Translations under genes and position numbers: made by a program
The notes under the pieces: model-generated
What the model saw: only the letters and a program-made list of their open reading frames with translations
Database searches by the model: none
Told to the model about the DNA's origin: nothing
Part shown: positions 48,157 to 56,685 of the stretch, one piece after another
Position numbering within the stretch: the stretch's first letter is position 1
Layout of the letters: every line of letters begins with the position of its first letter
From: an uncultured Prevotellaceae bacterium
GTDB lineage: Bacteria; Bacteroidota; Bacteroidia; Bacteroidales; Bacteroidaceae
NCBI GenBank assembly: GCA_900316475.1
Contig: ONDA01000032.1
Span: 1-64,000 of the forward strand
DNA: 64,000 nucleotides
Direction: 5' to 3'

Positions 48157-48981
48157 ATGAACAAAGCAATGAAAATGTTTATGGCAGCAGCCATCCTATT
48201 ACTGCCAGCCCTCTCGAACGCACAGACTGAGAACCCGCGTGGCATCTACAAGCTGATGACGCTCACCGGGAAGCAGGGCGAAGTGAAGGCGCCGTTCGAG
48301 CAGTACAAGATCTGTACCGACAGCGTGACGCTCATGCTCTCGATGCGGCAGGCCGCCTTTATGATTTCCCAAAACGACAAGACAGTGTTCAACTACACGG
48401 GCGATCACCATGAGGACACGAACGACAAGAGCACCCTCATCTACGACAGCAATGCCGACCATTTCAGTATGAAGTGGTGGAGCACGTACAGGAACCACGC
48501 CTATTTCCCCGAGAACGACTGGTGCATAGAGAAATACGAGGCCAACCAATACTCAGAGCCAGCACGTTTGGCCTTCGATGCGCTGAACGCCATCCCCGTT
48601 GCCGACAAGGCCAACCCGCTGCTCGGCACCTGGCGCGTGCTGGGCGACGTGGACGAGCTGCGTGACGTGAAAAAGGCATTGCCGGTGATGCTCGAGAAGT
48701 ACGAGGACAGCAAGTACCGCAACACGTTCTATGTCTTCACGCCTCAGAGCTTCGCGCTGGTGATGCTTGGCCGGGGAGGCATCGCTAACCCTGTGGAGTA
48801 TATTGGCAAGAAAGCCTACAAGCTGGGCTTCAACAACGTCTCGAAAGTCAAGTGGCTAACCAAGGACCGCATTGCCGTGGAGGAGCACATCGACTACCGC
48901 ATAGACTGGAAGATACTGGAGCACGTCAACGACGGCCAGTCCATGATGAGTCGCATTGCAGGCTATATCTGCAATCATTAG
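48157..48981 (+). CDS. Secreted protein with two lipocalin-like (DUF4488-type) repeats
   Basis: 274 residues from the ATG at 48157. The signal peptide is MNKAMKMFMAAAILLLPALS-NAQ. The first unit begins NPRGIYKLMTLTGKQGEVKA and the second at about 155 with NPLLGTWRVLGDVDELRDVK. The G-x-W/Y start and strand pattern suggest two small beta-barrels, as in DUF4488-like proteins of Bacteroidales. That family name is a cautious guess. A longer open frame that begins at 46348 is only the antisense of the aminopeptidase gene. The promoter right before the signal peptide supports this start. It converges on the thioredoxin-like gene with a 13-nt gap. Confidence 0.8.
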   Translation: MNKAMKMFMAAAILLLPALSNAQTENPRGIYKLMTLTGKQGEVKAPFEQYKICTDSVTLMLSMRQAAFMISQNDKTVFNYTGDHHEDTNDKSTLIYDSNADHFSMKWWSTYRNHAYFPENDWCIEKYEANQYSEPARLAFDALNAIPVADKANPLLGTWRVLGDVDELRDVKKALPVMLEKYEDSKYRNTFYVFTPQSFALVMLGRGGIANPVEYIGKKAYKLGFNNVSKVKWLTKDRIAVEEHIDYRIDWKILEHVNDGQSMMSRIAGYICNH

Positions 48982-48994
48982 TACCAACCGGGGC

Positions 48995-50089
48995 TCACTC
49001 ACCGAAGATTCTCTGCAGGCGCCTGTGCAGATTCTTGCCGCGAAGGCCGCGGTCTGTAATCTTGCCCTGCGGGTCGATGAGGATATTGTCGGGAATAGCA
49101 TCAATCTTATAGACCGGAGCAGCGGCACACTCCCACCCTTTCAGGTCAGAGAGTTGCATCCACGGGAGGTTGAGCTGCTTGACGGCTTTCATCCACGCGT
49201 CTTTCTTGTTATCGAAAGAGATGCCGACAACCTCGAAGCCCTTGGTATGATACTTATTGTAAGCCTCAAGCACGTTAGGCATCTCCGCACGGCAGGGACC
49301 GCACCAGGAAGCCCAGAAGTCGACGAGCACCCATTTCCCCTCGCCTACCAGCTCGCTGACCTTGTGTAGCTTGCCGTCGGGGTCGGCCATCTCGAGGTCG
49401 GTAAACGTCTGGCCTATGAAGGCCGTCTTCGGACCGTCCTCCGGCTTTAGCAGCTCGGCAATAATGTCTCTCGACTTCTTCAGCACAGGATGGTTAGCAA
49501 AAACAACCTGCTCCTTGACCAACTGGTCGTACGCCTCCACGCCGTTGTCGTAGAAGTACAATTCCGAAAAGGCCAGAGGAATCAGCGTATTGCGCTCGTC
49601 GGCAAAAATCTTGTTTGCCAAGGCTATCTGACCGTCAATCACTTTCTGCATCTCGTTGGTCACCTCATCGGAATGCGCTCTTATCTCTGCCTCCGACATC
49701 GCCGCGACTTTCTTTGTGAAAGCCGTCTGCGGACGGGTCATCTGCAGATCGTATGCCGACAAACGCTCGTTGAGCGGAGAGCCCTTCAGCGTACTGTCGT
49801 TTAAGTTGACCACTACAGGCGTGCCGTCGTTGAAGAACATGCTTCTCCACTTTGTATTCTCAGCCTGAACACCCAGCAGGGCGTCCTTGTCGGCAGAACC
49901 GCTGAAGGCAAACTTGCCGTCGGCGACGACCACACTGTCAAGAGCCTTTTCGGTGAGTTTGTCTGTCAGATAGACCTTCTTCCCATTGTCTGCATAACTT
50001 CCCTTAACGGAATACTTCACTTGCTGTGCCATAAAGGGCATAGCGGCTGCCATCAGTACGGTGAATAAAAGAAATCTCTTCATTGTCAT
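48995..50089 (-). CDS. TlpA-like thioredoxin-fold protein with DUF4369 domain
   Basis: 364 residues. Start at 50089 (MTMKRFLLFTVLMAAAMPFM) or at the ATG two codons later. The signal peptide is followed by a beta-rich DUF4369-type domain (about 22-130), a helical linker, and a C-terminal AhpC/TSA-TlpA thioredoxin domain with WASWCGPCRAEMPNVLEAY near residue 262. The CxxC pair is intact, so it is a periplasmic or surface thiol-disulfide reductase. Such proteins are numerous in Bacteroidales and often help cytochrome or envelope-protein maturation. The partner is unknown. Confidence 0.9.
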   Translation of the reverse strand: MTMKRFLLFTVLMAAAMPFMAQQVKYSVKGSYADNGKKVYLTDKLTEKALDSVVVADGKFAFSGSADKDALLGVQAENTKWRSMFFNDGTPVVVNLNDSTLKGSPLNERLSAYDLQMTRPQTAFTKKVAAMSEAEIRAHSDEVTNEMQKVIDGQIALANKIFADERNTLIPLAFSELYFYDNGVEAYDQLVKEQVVFANHPVLKKSRDIIAELLKPEDGPKTAFIGQTFTDLEMADPDGKLHKVSELVGEGKWVLVDFWASWCGPCRAEMPNVLEAYNKYHTKGFEVVGISFDNKKDAWMKAVKQLNLPWMQLSDLKGWECAAAPVYKIDAIPDNILIDPQGKITDRGLRGKNLHRRLQRIFGE

Positions 50090-50164
50090 ATATTTTTATT
50101 CTTGTTTCACATCCACTCAACTCCTAAGGAGTCTGTCCAGCACCTGCTGCGAGAGATTCTGCTG

Positions 50165-50172
50165 CAAAGTTA
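50165..50172 (-). promoter_or_regulatory. Promoter (-7 box) of the TlpA-like gene
   Basis: Minus strand TAACTTTG followed by CAGCAGAATC, about 75 nt before the ATG. Confidence 0.7.
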
Positions 50173-50185
50173 ATCATTTTTTTCG

Positions 50186-50281
50186 ACTAACCGCCCAATT
50201 CCAACTGATTTTTCACCAACTCATAGTACTTACCACGACTATCTACCAGTTGTTGGTGAGTTCCGACCTCCACAACACGTC
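50186..50281 (-). pseudogene. C-terminal fragment of an ABC transporter ATPase
   Basis: The minus-strand frame reads RVVEVGTHQQLVDSRGKYYE, then LVKNQLELGG and a TAG stop at 50186. This matches the end of exporter-type ABC proteins (GxVVExGTHxELL...GxYYxLvxxQ). The Walker and signature motifs are absent. Upstream, 50282-50365 continues as a different, unrecognised coding-like stretch (MVKLTTEGMLTQVDGTLLGQ). The region up to mdh holds no intact gene. Confidence 0.65.
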
Positions 50282-50391
50282 ACCCGACGCAAGTTGTCCT
50301 AAGAGTGTTCCGTCTACCTGTGTCAACATACCTTCTGTTGTCAGTTTTACCATAGGGCGATGACCTTTCACCGTCACACGAAGGCAGAAGC

Positions 50392-50484
50392 GACGATGAG
50401 ATCATGCGCATCCTGGGCATCAGCGACAGCACCATGCGCTCCACCCGCTCACGAATTAACAACAAGAGGAATGTCGGATCTTGA
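50392..50484 (+). pseudogene. Fragment of a helix-turn-helix regulator C-terminus
   Basis: The frame DDEIMRILGISDSTMRSTRS, then RINNKRNVGS and a stop resembles the last helix-turn-helix of LuxR/sigma-like regulators found in Bacteroidetes. There is no upstream part. It is a relic between the ABC fragment and mdh. Confidence 0.5.
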
Positions 50485-50616
50485 CCTTACATCAACGCAG
50501 CGATGCGAAATACCATTTCCGGCTTCGATAATCGTATTTTGAAACGTCGAGTTTGCAAAGAAGCAACGCCAAATATTAATCTCTGTTAATACGCTGGCAC
50601 TCTGATTTTTTTTGTG

Positions 50617-50624
50617 TATCTTTG
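50617..50624 (+). promoter_or_regulatory. mdh promoter (-7 box)
   Basis: TATCTTTG followed by CACCAC, 37 nt before the mdh ATG. Confidence 0.75.
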
Positions 50625-50660
50625 CACCACTTAAATTTAAAAAACAATACACGCAAGATT

Positions 50661-51653
50661 ATGGCAACATTAACAAACGACAAACTGGTCATCGTCGGCG
50701 CAGCTGGCATGATTGGTTCAAACATGGCTCAGACAGCCCTGATGATGGGTCTGACAAGTGAAATCTGTCTCTACGACGTCTTCTCACCCGAGGGTGTGGC
50801 CGAGGAGATGCGTCAGAGTGGCTTCGACGATGTGAACATCGTGGCAACGACCAACGCCGAGGAAGCTTTCAAGAACGCTAAGTACATCATCTCCAGCGGC
50901 GGCGCTCCCCGTAAGGCTGGCATGACCCGCGAGGACCTGCTGGCAGGCAACTGCAAGATTGCCGAGGAACTGGGCCAGAACATCAAGAAATACTGCCCCG
51001 ACGTGAAGCACGTCGTCATCATCTTCAACCCCGCCGACCTTACCGGTCTGGTAACCCTGCTCTACTCTGGCCTGAAACCCGGACAGGTGACGACGCTCGC
51101 CGCACTGGATACCACCCGTCTGCAGAGTGCTCTGGCCAAGAAGTTCGGCGTGATGCAGAACGAGATTACCGGTTGCGCTACCTACGGTGGCCACGGCGAG
51201 CAGATGGCCGTCTTCGGCAGCCACGTGGAGATTAAGGGCCGCAAGCTGACCGACATCATCGGCACAGCGGAGTTCCCCGTCGAGGAGTGGGAACAGATGA
51301 AGACCGACGTCACCAAGGGAGGTGCCAAGATTATCGAGCTGCGCGGCCGTTCGTCGTTCCAGAGCCCGGCCTACCTCTCTGTTGAGATGATCCGTGCCGC
51401 TATGGGTGGCGAACCCTTCCGCTTCCCCGTAGGCACCTACGTGAAGACCGACAAGTACGACCACATCATGATGGCCATGAAGACCACGATGACGGCCGAG
51501 GGTGCTAAGTTCGAGGTCCCCCAGGGCACGCCCGAGGAGAACGCCAAGCTCGACCAGAGCTACGAGCACCTCTGCAAGATGCGCGACGAACTGGTGACGC
51601 TGAACATCGTGCCCCCCATCTCGGAGTGGAGCAAGATCAACCCCAACCTCTAA
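50661..51653 (+). CDS. mdh: Malate dehydrogenase (lactate/malate dehydrogenase family)
   Basis: 330 residues. The Rossmann start MATLTNDKLVIVGAAGMIGS has the GxxGxxG NAD motif. SSGGAPRKAGMTREDLL is the substrate-loop region with Arg residues, and TYGGHGEQM has the catalytic His. It interconverts malate and oxaloacetate, in Prevotella mainly in the reductive branch towards succinate. The ATG at 50661 is chosen because homology starts there. An in-frame ATG at 50622 lies within the promoter. The gamma carbonic anhydrase follows after 7 nt, which may link CO2/bicarbonate supply to C4-acid formation. Confidence 0.93.
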   Translation: MATLTNDKLVIVGAAGMIGSNMAQTALMMGLTSEICLYDVFSPEGVAEEMRQSGFDDVNIVATTNAEEAFKNAKYIISSGGAPRKAGMTREDLLAGNCKIAEELGQNIKKYCPDVKHVVIIFNPADLTGLVTLLYSGLKPGQVTTLAALDTTRLQSALAKKFGVMQNEITGCATYGGHGEQMAVFGSHVEIKGRKLTDIIGTAEFPVEEWEQMKTDVTKGGAKIIELRGRSSFQSPAYLSVEMIRAAMGGEPFRFPVGTYVKTDKYDHIMMAMKTTMTAEGAKFEVPQGTPEENAKLDQSYEHLCKMRDELVTLNIVPPISEWSKINPNL

Positions 51654-51660
51654 GCTCATC

Positions 51661-52182
51661 ATGGCACTAATCAAATCATATCGCGGTCTCGCTCCCAAAT
51701 GGGGGCGAGACTGCTATTTCAGTGAGAACGCTACCATCGTTGGCGACGTGACGATGGGCGACGAGTGCTCGGTATGGTTCAATGCCGTGGTTCGCGGCGA
51801 CGTAGCTCCCATCACCATCGGCAACTGCACCAACGTGCAGGACGGCTCATGCATCCACGTGACCCACGAGACGGGACCGACGCACATCGGCTCATACGTG
51901 ACGATAGGCCATAACGTCACCGTCCACGCCTGCACCATCCACGACCATGCACTCATCGGCATGGGCAGCACACTGCTCGACGGCTGCGAGGTTGGCGAAG
52001 GTGCGATAGTGGCAGCTGGCGCCTTAGTACTGCAGAACATGAAGATTCCCGCTGGCGAAATCTGGGGCGGCGTCCCGGCCAAATACATCAAGCCCGTACG
52101 CCCCGGCCAGACCGACAACGCCGAGCATTACGTACAGTATTCCAAATACTATCTGACAGAAGACAGAAACCAGACTACGTGA
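51661..52182 (+). CDS. Gamma-class carbonic anhydrase family protein (left-handed beta-helix)
   Basis: 173 residues. The hexapeptide-repeat beta-helix (about 15-140) has residues typical of the YrdA/CaiE group: NVQDGSCIHVTHETGPTHIG and VTIGHNVTVHACTIHDHALI. These carry the metal-binding His positions (His62 area, His83/His88 area by rough count). The family binds Zn or Fe. Carbonic anhydrase activity is established only for some members. It is co-transcribed with mdh. Confidence 0.88.
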   Translation: MALIKSYRGLAPKWGRDCYFSENATIVGDVTMGDECSVWFNAVVRGDVAPITIGNCTNVQDGSCIHVTHETGPTHIGSYVTIGHNVTVHACTIHDHALIGMGSTLLDGCEVGEGAIVAAGALVLQNMKIPAGEIWGGVPAKYIKPVRPGQTDNAEHYVQYSKYYLTEDRNQTT

Positions 52183-52204
52183 GAAGTCAACTTCCACTTC
52201 ATCT

Positions 52205-53335
52205 TCACCTCAAACCTGCTTTTCGGTTTCCGTCTGTAGAACTTAGCGTTGCCACCACATATTCCGACTGAGTGCCAATACGGAACTTACCGCCCCAGAT
52301 ACCGATGCCGCTCGAAATGTAATACCGCGTATTGCCACGCTGGTAGCTACCCCACGAACATTCATAGATGGCATCGGTAATCCACGAGATAGGCCACACC
52401 TGTCCACGATGGGTATGCCCGCTGAGTTGGAAGTCGATACCGGCTCTCTCTGTTCGGTCGAGGTTGTAGGGCTGATGGTCGAGGAGGATGGAATAAGGCA
52501 GAGTCCCCCCGGGGGCTGTTGGGGAGGCTGTCGGGACTACGTTTCGTCTCATATTCGTACGGTCGTCACGGCCGATGATGACGATGGAGGAGTCGACGAC
52601 AACACTGTCGTCAATAAGCAGACGGATGCCGGCATCGCGGTAGAACTGCCGGGCCTCTGGTATGCCGCTGTAATACTCATGGTTCCCCAGACAGGCATAG
52701 ACGGGTGCCTGCAGGCGCCGGAACTCCTCGGCCATGCGTTCCTCGATGAGAGGGCGTATGGAGCCGTCAATGATGTCACCAGCAATCAGTATGAAGTCCG
52801 GGTGTTCGGCATTGACGAGGTCTACCCAGCGGGCCAGTTCCCGCCGCGGATTGTGGTAACCGATGTGCAAGTCGCTCATCATGACAATCTTGTAGTCATG
52901 CGCCAATGGCTTGTCGGTCTTCAAATCCAGCGTCACGCGTACCTTATTCTTATAATGGATATTGCCGTAGAGGAAGACGCCTACCATCGCCACCAGGATG
53001 GCAGCGGCCGTCCATCCGTTCTGATAGAGCCATGAACGGGGCACAAGGCGGACGAGACGCCCCAGGTCGAGCACAAGAAACAGCATCACAAGATAGAGCA
53101 TGACGAAAAGGCTCGACGTGCCTATCTCATAGAAAGCCTGAGCTACAGGCAACGGCAGACCGTCAAACCGCCGTCCGAAATTGATGAAGAGCAGCAGGAA
53201 CGAGCCCACGCCCAGTAGGATAACGAACGCCTTCCATATCTTAGCCATGGGGAGAAGTACCCACACATGCCACGACAGATAGGCGACGGCTATCAGCGGC
53301 AACACCATAAAGAGCAGCATCCACATAGGTTTCAT
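52205..53335 (-). CDS. Membrane-anchored metallophosphoesterase (YaeI-like)
   Basis: 376 residues. Four N-terminal membrane helices (about 4-28, 34-52, 70-90, 108-125) precede a calcineurin-like domain. Metal-binding motifs are in order MMSDLHIGY (D, H), LIAGDIIDGS (D), LGNHEYYSG (N, H) and LSGHTHRGQ (H, H). Homologues include lipid pyrophosphatases, but the substrate here is open. A Pro/Ala-rich insertion (TASPTAPGGTLPYS) before the last motifs is coded by a copy of the GC-rich palindrome (52502-52529). The start is 1 bp behind the waaA stop, so the two genes are coupled. Confidence 0.88.
   Translation of the reverse strand: MKPMWMLLFMVLPLIAVAYLSWHVWVLLPMAKIWKAFVILLGVGSFLLLFINFGRRFDGLPLPVAQAFYEIGTSSLFVMLYLVMLFLVLDLGRLVRLVPRSWLYQNGWTAAAILVAMVGVFLYGNIHYKNKVRVTLDLKTDKPLAHDYKIVMMSDLHIGYHNPRRELARWVDLVNAEHPDFILIAGDIIDGSIRPLIEERMAEEFRRLQAPVYACLGNHEYYSGIPEARQFYRDAGIRLLIDDSVVVDSSIVIIGRDDRTNMRRNVVPTASPTAPGGTLPYSILLDHQPYNLDRTERAGIDFQLSGHTHRGQVWPISWITDAIYECSWGSYQRGNTRYYISSGIGIWGGKFRIGTQSEYVVATLSSTDGNRKAGLR
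52502..52529. repeat. Diverged copy of the GC-rich palindrome inside a coding region
   Basis: AGTCCCCCCGGGGGCTGTTG and following GGGAGGCT match the element at 53732-53760 with changes. It lies inside the metallophosphoesterase frame. Confidence 0.55.
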
Positions 53336-53336
53336 A

Positions 53337-54605
53337 TTATAGCTTGACGCTGGCTAAGATTTTCTCCACGGCACCTGCCTTACCCATAACGTAATCGCCG
53401 GCAGCACGGCCGGCCTTTTGCAAAGCGTCGGTATCAGCAGACAAGCGGTCCATGATACGGGCAAAGTCATCGTAGTCCTTAATCTCAAGGCCTCCACCGC
53501 AAGCCTTCAGCTCCTGAGCCTCCTGGAACTTCTGATTCTCCGGTCCGAAGATGACGGGCTTGCCCCACACTGCCGCCTCCACAGTGTTGTGGATGCTGAC
53601 GCCGAAGCCACCGCCGACATAGCAGACGGTAGCGTAGCGGTAGATGCTGGATAGCAAGCCGAAGCAGTCGATGATTAAAGCCCCCCCTACGGCCCCCGAG
53701 GGGGCTTCATTACCTTGCTGCAACACACTTGTAGCCCCCTCGGGGGCGGAGGGGGGGGCTGTATAGCGCTGCACGCTCCAGCCTTCGAGCTTTTGTTCAA
53801 TCTGCTGCAGGTGATCCTCGCCGATGACATGGGGGGCAATGACCAGCTTCCACTCAGGATGCTCCTTAAAATAACGGATGAAAATATCTTCATCGGGGGG
53901 CCACGACGAACCAGCAACAAACACCTTGGGAGCCTCGCCGACAAACTGCTCTACTATAGGCAACTGCTTCGCCTGCTCCTTAATCTGCAACACGCGGTCG
54001 AAGCGGGTGTCGCCGACGACGGTGGCACAGGTAATGCCAATCGTTGCCAGCAGTTCGCGGCTCTGCTCGTTCTGCACGAAGAAATGGGTGAAGCATTTCA
54101 GCACTCGGCTGTAATGACGGCCGTACCACCTAAAAAAGACCTGGTCCGGACGGAATATCGACGACACACTGTAGGTAGGCACGCCGCGCTGCTTCAGGAT
54201 ATGCAGGTAGTTGTACCAGAACTCGTACTTGATGAAGAAAACCGCCACGGGCTGCACCGCCTTGAGGAAGCGGCGGGCATTGCTGATGGTGTCGAGAGGC
54301 AGGTAGCAGATGATGTCGGCCCCCTCATAGTTCTTGCGCACCTCGTAGCCGCTGGGCGAGAAGAACGTCAGCAGGATTTTATACGCCGGATGGTCACGCC
54401 GCAACTGTTCCATGAGTGGTCGTCCCTGTTCAAACTCACCTAACGAGGCGGCATGGAACCACACGTACTTCGCTTCGGGGTCGACCTTTTCCTTGAGAAC
54501 GCGGAAAGCCTCCCGCTCGCCACGCCACATCTTGCGCACCTTCTCATTGAACAGGCTGCAGACGGCTACGCCGAACAGGTACAAGTATATGAACAGGTTA
54601 TACAT
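53337..54605 (-). CDS. waaA: 3-deoxy-D-manno-octulosonic acid (Kdo) transferase
   Basis: 422 residues. It adds Kdo to lipid A precursor at the cytosolic face of the inner membrane. A membrane anchor (about 3-20) precedes the GT30 domain with VWFHAASLGEFEQGRPL, whose Glu is catalytic. The C-terminal half has IIDCFGLLSSIYRYATVCYV and GGGFGVSIHNTVEAAVWGKP with the CMP-Kdo site. Between about residues 282 and 308 lies an insertion of Pro/Ala/Gly/Ser residues (APPSAPEGATSVLQQGNEAP) coded exactly by a palindromic element (53678-53760). Other family members lack it. The frame stays open, so the enzyme probably tolerates it as a surface loop. Confidence 0.92.
   Translation of the reverse strand: MYNLFIYLYLFGVAVCSLFNEKVRKMWRGEREAFRVLKEKVDPEAKYVWFHAASLGEFEQGRPLMEQLRRDHPAYKILLTFFSPSGYEVRKNYEGADIICYLPLDTISNARRFLKAVQPVAVFFIKYEFWYNYLHILKQRGVPTYSVSSIFRPDQVFFRWYGRHYSRVLKCFTHFFVQNEQSRELLATIGITCATVVGDTRFDRVLQIKEQAKQLPIVEQFVGEAPKVFVAGSSWPPDEDIFIRYFKEHPEWKLVIAPHVIGEDHLQQIEQKLEGWSVQRYTAPPSAPEGATSVLQQGNEAPSGAVGGALIIDCFGLLSSIYRYATVCYVGGGFGVSIHNTVEAAVWGKPVIFGPENQKFQEAQELKACGGGLEIKDYDDFARIMDRLSADTDALQKAGRAAGDYVMGKAGAVEKILASVKL
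53678..53760. repeat. Inverted pair of GC-rich palindromes inserted in waaA
   Basis: AAGCCCCCCCTACGGCCCCC with GAGGGGGCTT (53678-53707), 24 bp, then AGCCCCCTCGGGGGCGGAGG with GGGGGCT (53732-53760). Each half is itself a hairpin and the two halves are reverse complements. The whole sits in frame within waaA. Confidence 0.85.
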
Positions 54606-54611
54606 AAGCTA

Positions 54612-54641
54612 AAGCCCCCCCTACTGCCCCCGAGGGGGCTT
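54612..54641. repeat. GC-rich palindrome, intergenic copy
   Basis: AAGCCCCCCCTACTGCCCCC with GAGGGGGCTT, almost identical to the left half of the waaA copy. It lies between waaA and the DUF559 gene. Confidence 0.85.
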
Positions 54642-54649
54642 CTATAGTT

Positions 54650-55027
54650 TTACGCATATAGGTTTTCTTCAATGCTTTCTAAAACTTTATTTATATCGTT
54701 AAACAACTCTTGGTTCGTAAATCTAATGACTCTGTAGCCCATGGCTTCCAACCATTGCGTACGTTGGGCATCACTTATCTGTTGGCAAGCCAATTGATGG
54801 TATCCACCATCCAGCTCTACTATCAACTTATGAGACAGACAAACGAAGTCGGCTATGTAATCGCCAATGATATGCTGCCTCTTATACTTTACCCCCAGTC
54901 CGTTGGCGTTTAGATATTCCCAAAGGAGTGCCTCTGCTTCCGTCGGATGATTGCGGTTCCGTCGTGAGAAGTCCTTAAGAAGTTGATACAAAGCAGGGTC
55001 GGCAGTCTGGTAGTCATACCCCATCAC
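54650..55027 (-). CDS. DUF559 / Vsr-like endonuclease-fold protein
   Basis: 125 residues. The sequence RNRNHPTEAEALLWEYLNAN, then KYKRQHIIGDYIADFVCLSH and KLIVELDGGYHQ, is the DUF559 pattern. It carries the Glu, Asp and Glu of a PD-(D/E)xK nuclease fold related to very-short-patch repair enzymes (D of YIADF, E of IVELDG). Stand-alone DUF559 proteins are widespread, and their role is unproven. The gene is flanked on both sides by copies of the GC-rich palindrome. The arrangement suggests that it arrived with them or was placed between them by recombination. Confidence 0.85.
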   Translation of the reverse strand: MMGYDYQTADPALYQLLKDFSRRNRNHPTEAEALLWEYLNANGLGVKYKRQHIIGDYIADFVCLSHKLIVELDGGYHQLACQQISDAQRTQWLEAMGYRVIRFTNQELFNDINKVLESIEENLYA

Positions 55028-55029
55028 CG

Positions 55030-56583
55030 TTAATTACTTGTAGTCCCCTCGGGGGCAGAATGGGGGGCTTCCAACACTTCGATGGCTTTCTTCATTCGTC
55101 TGATAGTCTCCTCCTTGCCGAGAAATGCCGAGATGTCGAACATACCAGGACCTTTACCCTCGCCAACCAGCGTCAGTCGCCAGGCATTCATGATATTTCC
55201 AAGCTTATACGCTTTCTCCTCTATCCACTTGTGGACGATCTGCTCCTGGTTCTCAAGCGAGAAGTCGGCGATGCCTTCAAGTACGGTGATGAGTTCCGTC
55301 AACTGCTGCGCAGAGTCTTCTTTCCAGCGCTTCTTCACCGTCTTCTCATCGTACTCTGTAGGTGCCTCAAAGAAGAACGAGCAGAGCGGCCACAGCTCCT
55401 TGACGAACGACACGCGGTCCTTCATCATCTCGCAGACCTTCGTCACACGCTCAAGCGTCGCCTGCGGACAGTGCTGCTGCACCTCGGGCAACCAGATTCT
55501 GGCTATTTCGTCGGCAGACTTCTTCAGGATATACTCGTGGTTGAACCAGATGCCCTTGTCGTAGGCAAACTTTGCTCCGGCCTTCGAGCACTTCGTGATG
55601 TCGAACAGCGGTACAAGCTCGTCCAGGGTGAAGAGTTCCTGCTCCGTGCCGGGATTCCAGCCCAACAGGGCGAGGAAGTTGATGACAGCCTCGGGGAAGT
55701 AGCCGTCCTCACGGTAGCCACGGCTCACGTCGCCGGTCTTCGGGTCGTGCCACTCCAAGGGGAAGACGGGGAATCCCAGACGGTCGCCGTCGCGTTTCGA
55801 CAGCTTGCCTTTGCCGTCGGGTTTCAGCAGCAGCGGCAGGTGGGCGAACTGCGGCATGGTGTCGGCCCAGCCGAAAGCCTCATAGAGCAGCACGTGGAGC
55901 GGTGCCGACGGCAGCCATTCCTCGCCACGGATGACGTGGGTAATCTCCATCAGGTGGTCATCGACGATGTTCGCCAGATGGTAGGTGGGCAGCTGGTCGG
56001 CACTCTTATAGAGCACCTTGTCGTCGAGGATGTCGCTCTTCACGCGCACCTCGCCACGGATAAGGTCGTTGACCAGCACCTCGCGTCCCGGCTCAATCTT
56101 GAAACGCACGACATACTGCTTGCCATCGGCTATCAGCTGGTCGACCTCCTCCTTGGGCAGGGTCAGCGAGTTGCGCATCTGACTGCGGGTGTGGGCGTCG
56201 TACTGGAAGTTCTGTATCTCGCCACGCTTGGCCTCCAGCTCCTCGGGCGTGTCAAAGGCGATATATGCCTTGTCATCATCCAGCAGCTGCTGCACATACT
56301 TCTTATAAATATCGCGGCGCTCGCTCTGGCGATACGGGCCTTTGTCGCCACCGAAGCTGACACCCTCGTCAAACTTGATGCCCAGCCACTTGAACGACTC
56401 GATGATATACTCCTCGGCACCGGGCACAAAGCGGTTGGAGTCGGTATCCTCGATACGGAACACCAGGTCGCCGCCGTGCTGCTTGGCAAACAGGTAATTA
56501 TACAAGGCGGTGCGTACTCCGCCGATATGCAAAGCCCCCGTAGGACTTGGGGCAAAACGTACTCTAACTCTTCTTTCTGACAT
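55030..56583 (-). CDS. gltX: Glutamyl-tRNA synthetase
   Basis: 517 residues from the ATG at 56583 ([20 protein letters not shown]). An in-frame extension to 56649 lies across the promoter and is rejected. It has the class I motifs [11 protein letters not shown] (HIGH) and [10 protein letters not shown] (KMSKS). It charges tRNA-Glu. The C-terminal tail [13 protein letters not shown] is coded by a copy of the GC-rich palindrome (55042-55070), so the end of the protein has been replaced or extended by the repeat. The stop is 2 nt from the start of the DUF559 gene. Confidence 0.94.
   Translation of the reverse strand: MSERRVRVRFAPSPTGALHIGGVRTALYNYLFAKQHGGDLVFRIEDTDSNRFVPGAEEYIIESFKWLGIKFDEGVSFGGDKGPYRQSERRDIYKKYVQQLLDDDKAYIAFDTPEELEAKRGEIQNFQYDAHTRSQMRNSLTLPKEEVDQLIADGKQYVVRFKIEPGREVLVNDLIRGEVRVKSDILDDKVLYKSADQLPTYHLANIVDDHLMEITHVIRGEEWLPSAPLHVLLYEAFGWADTMPQFAHLPLLLKPDGKGKLSKRDGDRLGFPVFPLEWHDPKTGDVSRGYREDGYFPEAVINFLALLGWNPGTEQELFTLDELVPLFDITKCSKAGAKFAYDKGIWFNHEYILKKSADEIARIWLPEVQQHCPQATLERVTKVCEMMKDRVSFVKELWPLCSFFFEAPTEYDEKTVKKRWKEDSAQQLTELITVLEGIADFSLENQEQIVHKWIEEKAYKLGNIMNAWRLTLVGEGKGPGMFDISAFLGKEETIRRMKKAIEVLEAPHSAPEGTTSN
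55042..55070. repeat. GC-rich palindrome at the gltX 3' end
   Basis: AGTCCCCTCGGGGGCAGAAT and GGGGGGCTT. It codes for the last residues of gltX and is inverted relative to the copy at 54612. Confidence 0.8.
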
Positions 56584-56604
56584 ATCTTTACTGAAATTTG
56601 TGTG

Positions 56605-56612
56605 CAAAGATA
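56605..56612 (-). promoter_or_regulatory. gltX promoter (-7 box)
   Basis: Minus strand TATCTTTG followed by CACACAAATTTC, 21 nt before the ATG at 56583. Confidence 0.75.
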
Positions 56613-56656
56613 CAAAATAATTCATAATAATTAATTCATAATTCAGCATTTTTTTC

Positions 56657-56664
56657 TAACTTTG
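56657..56664 (+). promoter_or_regulatory. Promoter (-7 box) of the 7TM-HD gene
   Basis: TAACTTTG followed by TCGGCG, 21 nt before the ATG at 56686. It is divergent from the gltX promoter with about 45 bp between the two -7 boxes. Confidence 0.75.
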
Positions 56665-56685
56665 TCGGCGAAACGTGAAAAAACA

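Noticed and set aside
48199-49128. Minus-strand frames opposite the secreted lipocalin-like gene
   Set aside because: They lack starts and motifs and overlap a gene with a convincing signal peptide and promoter.
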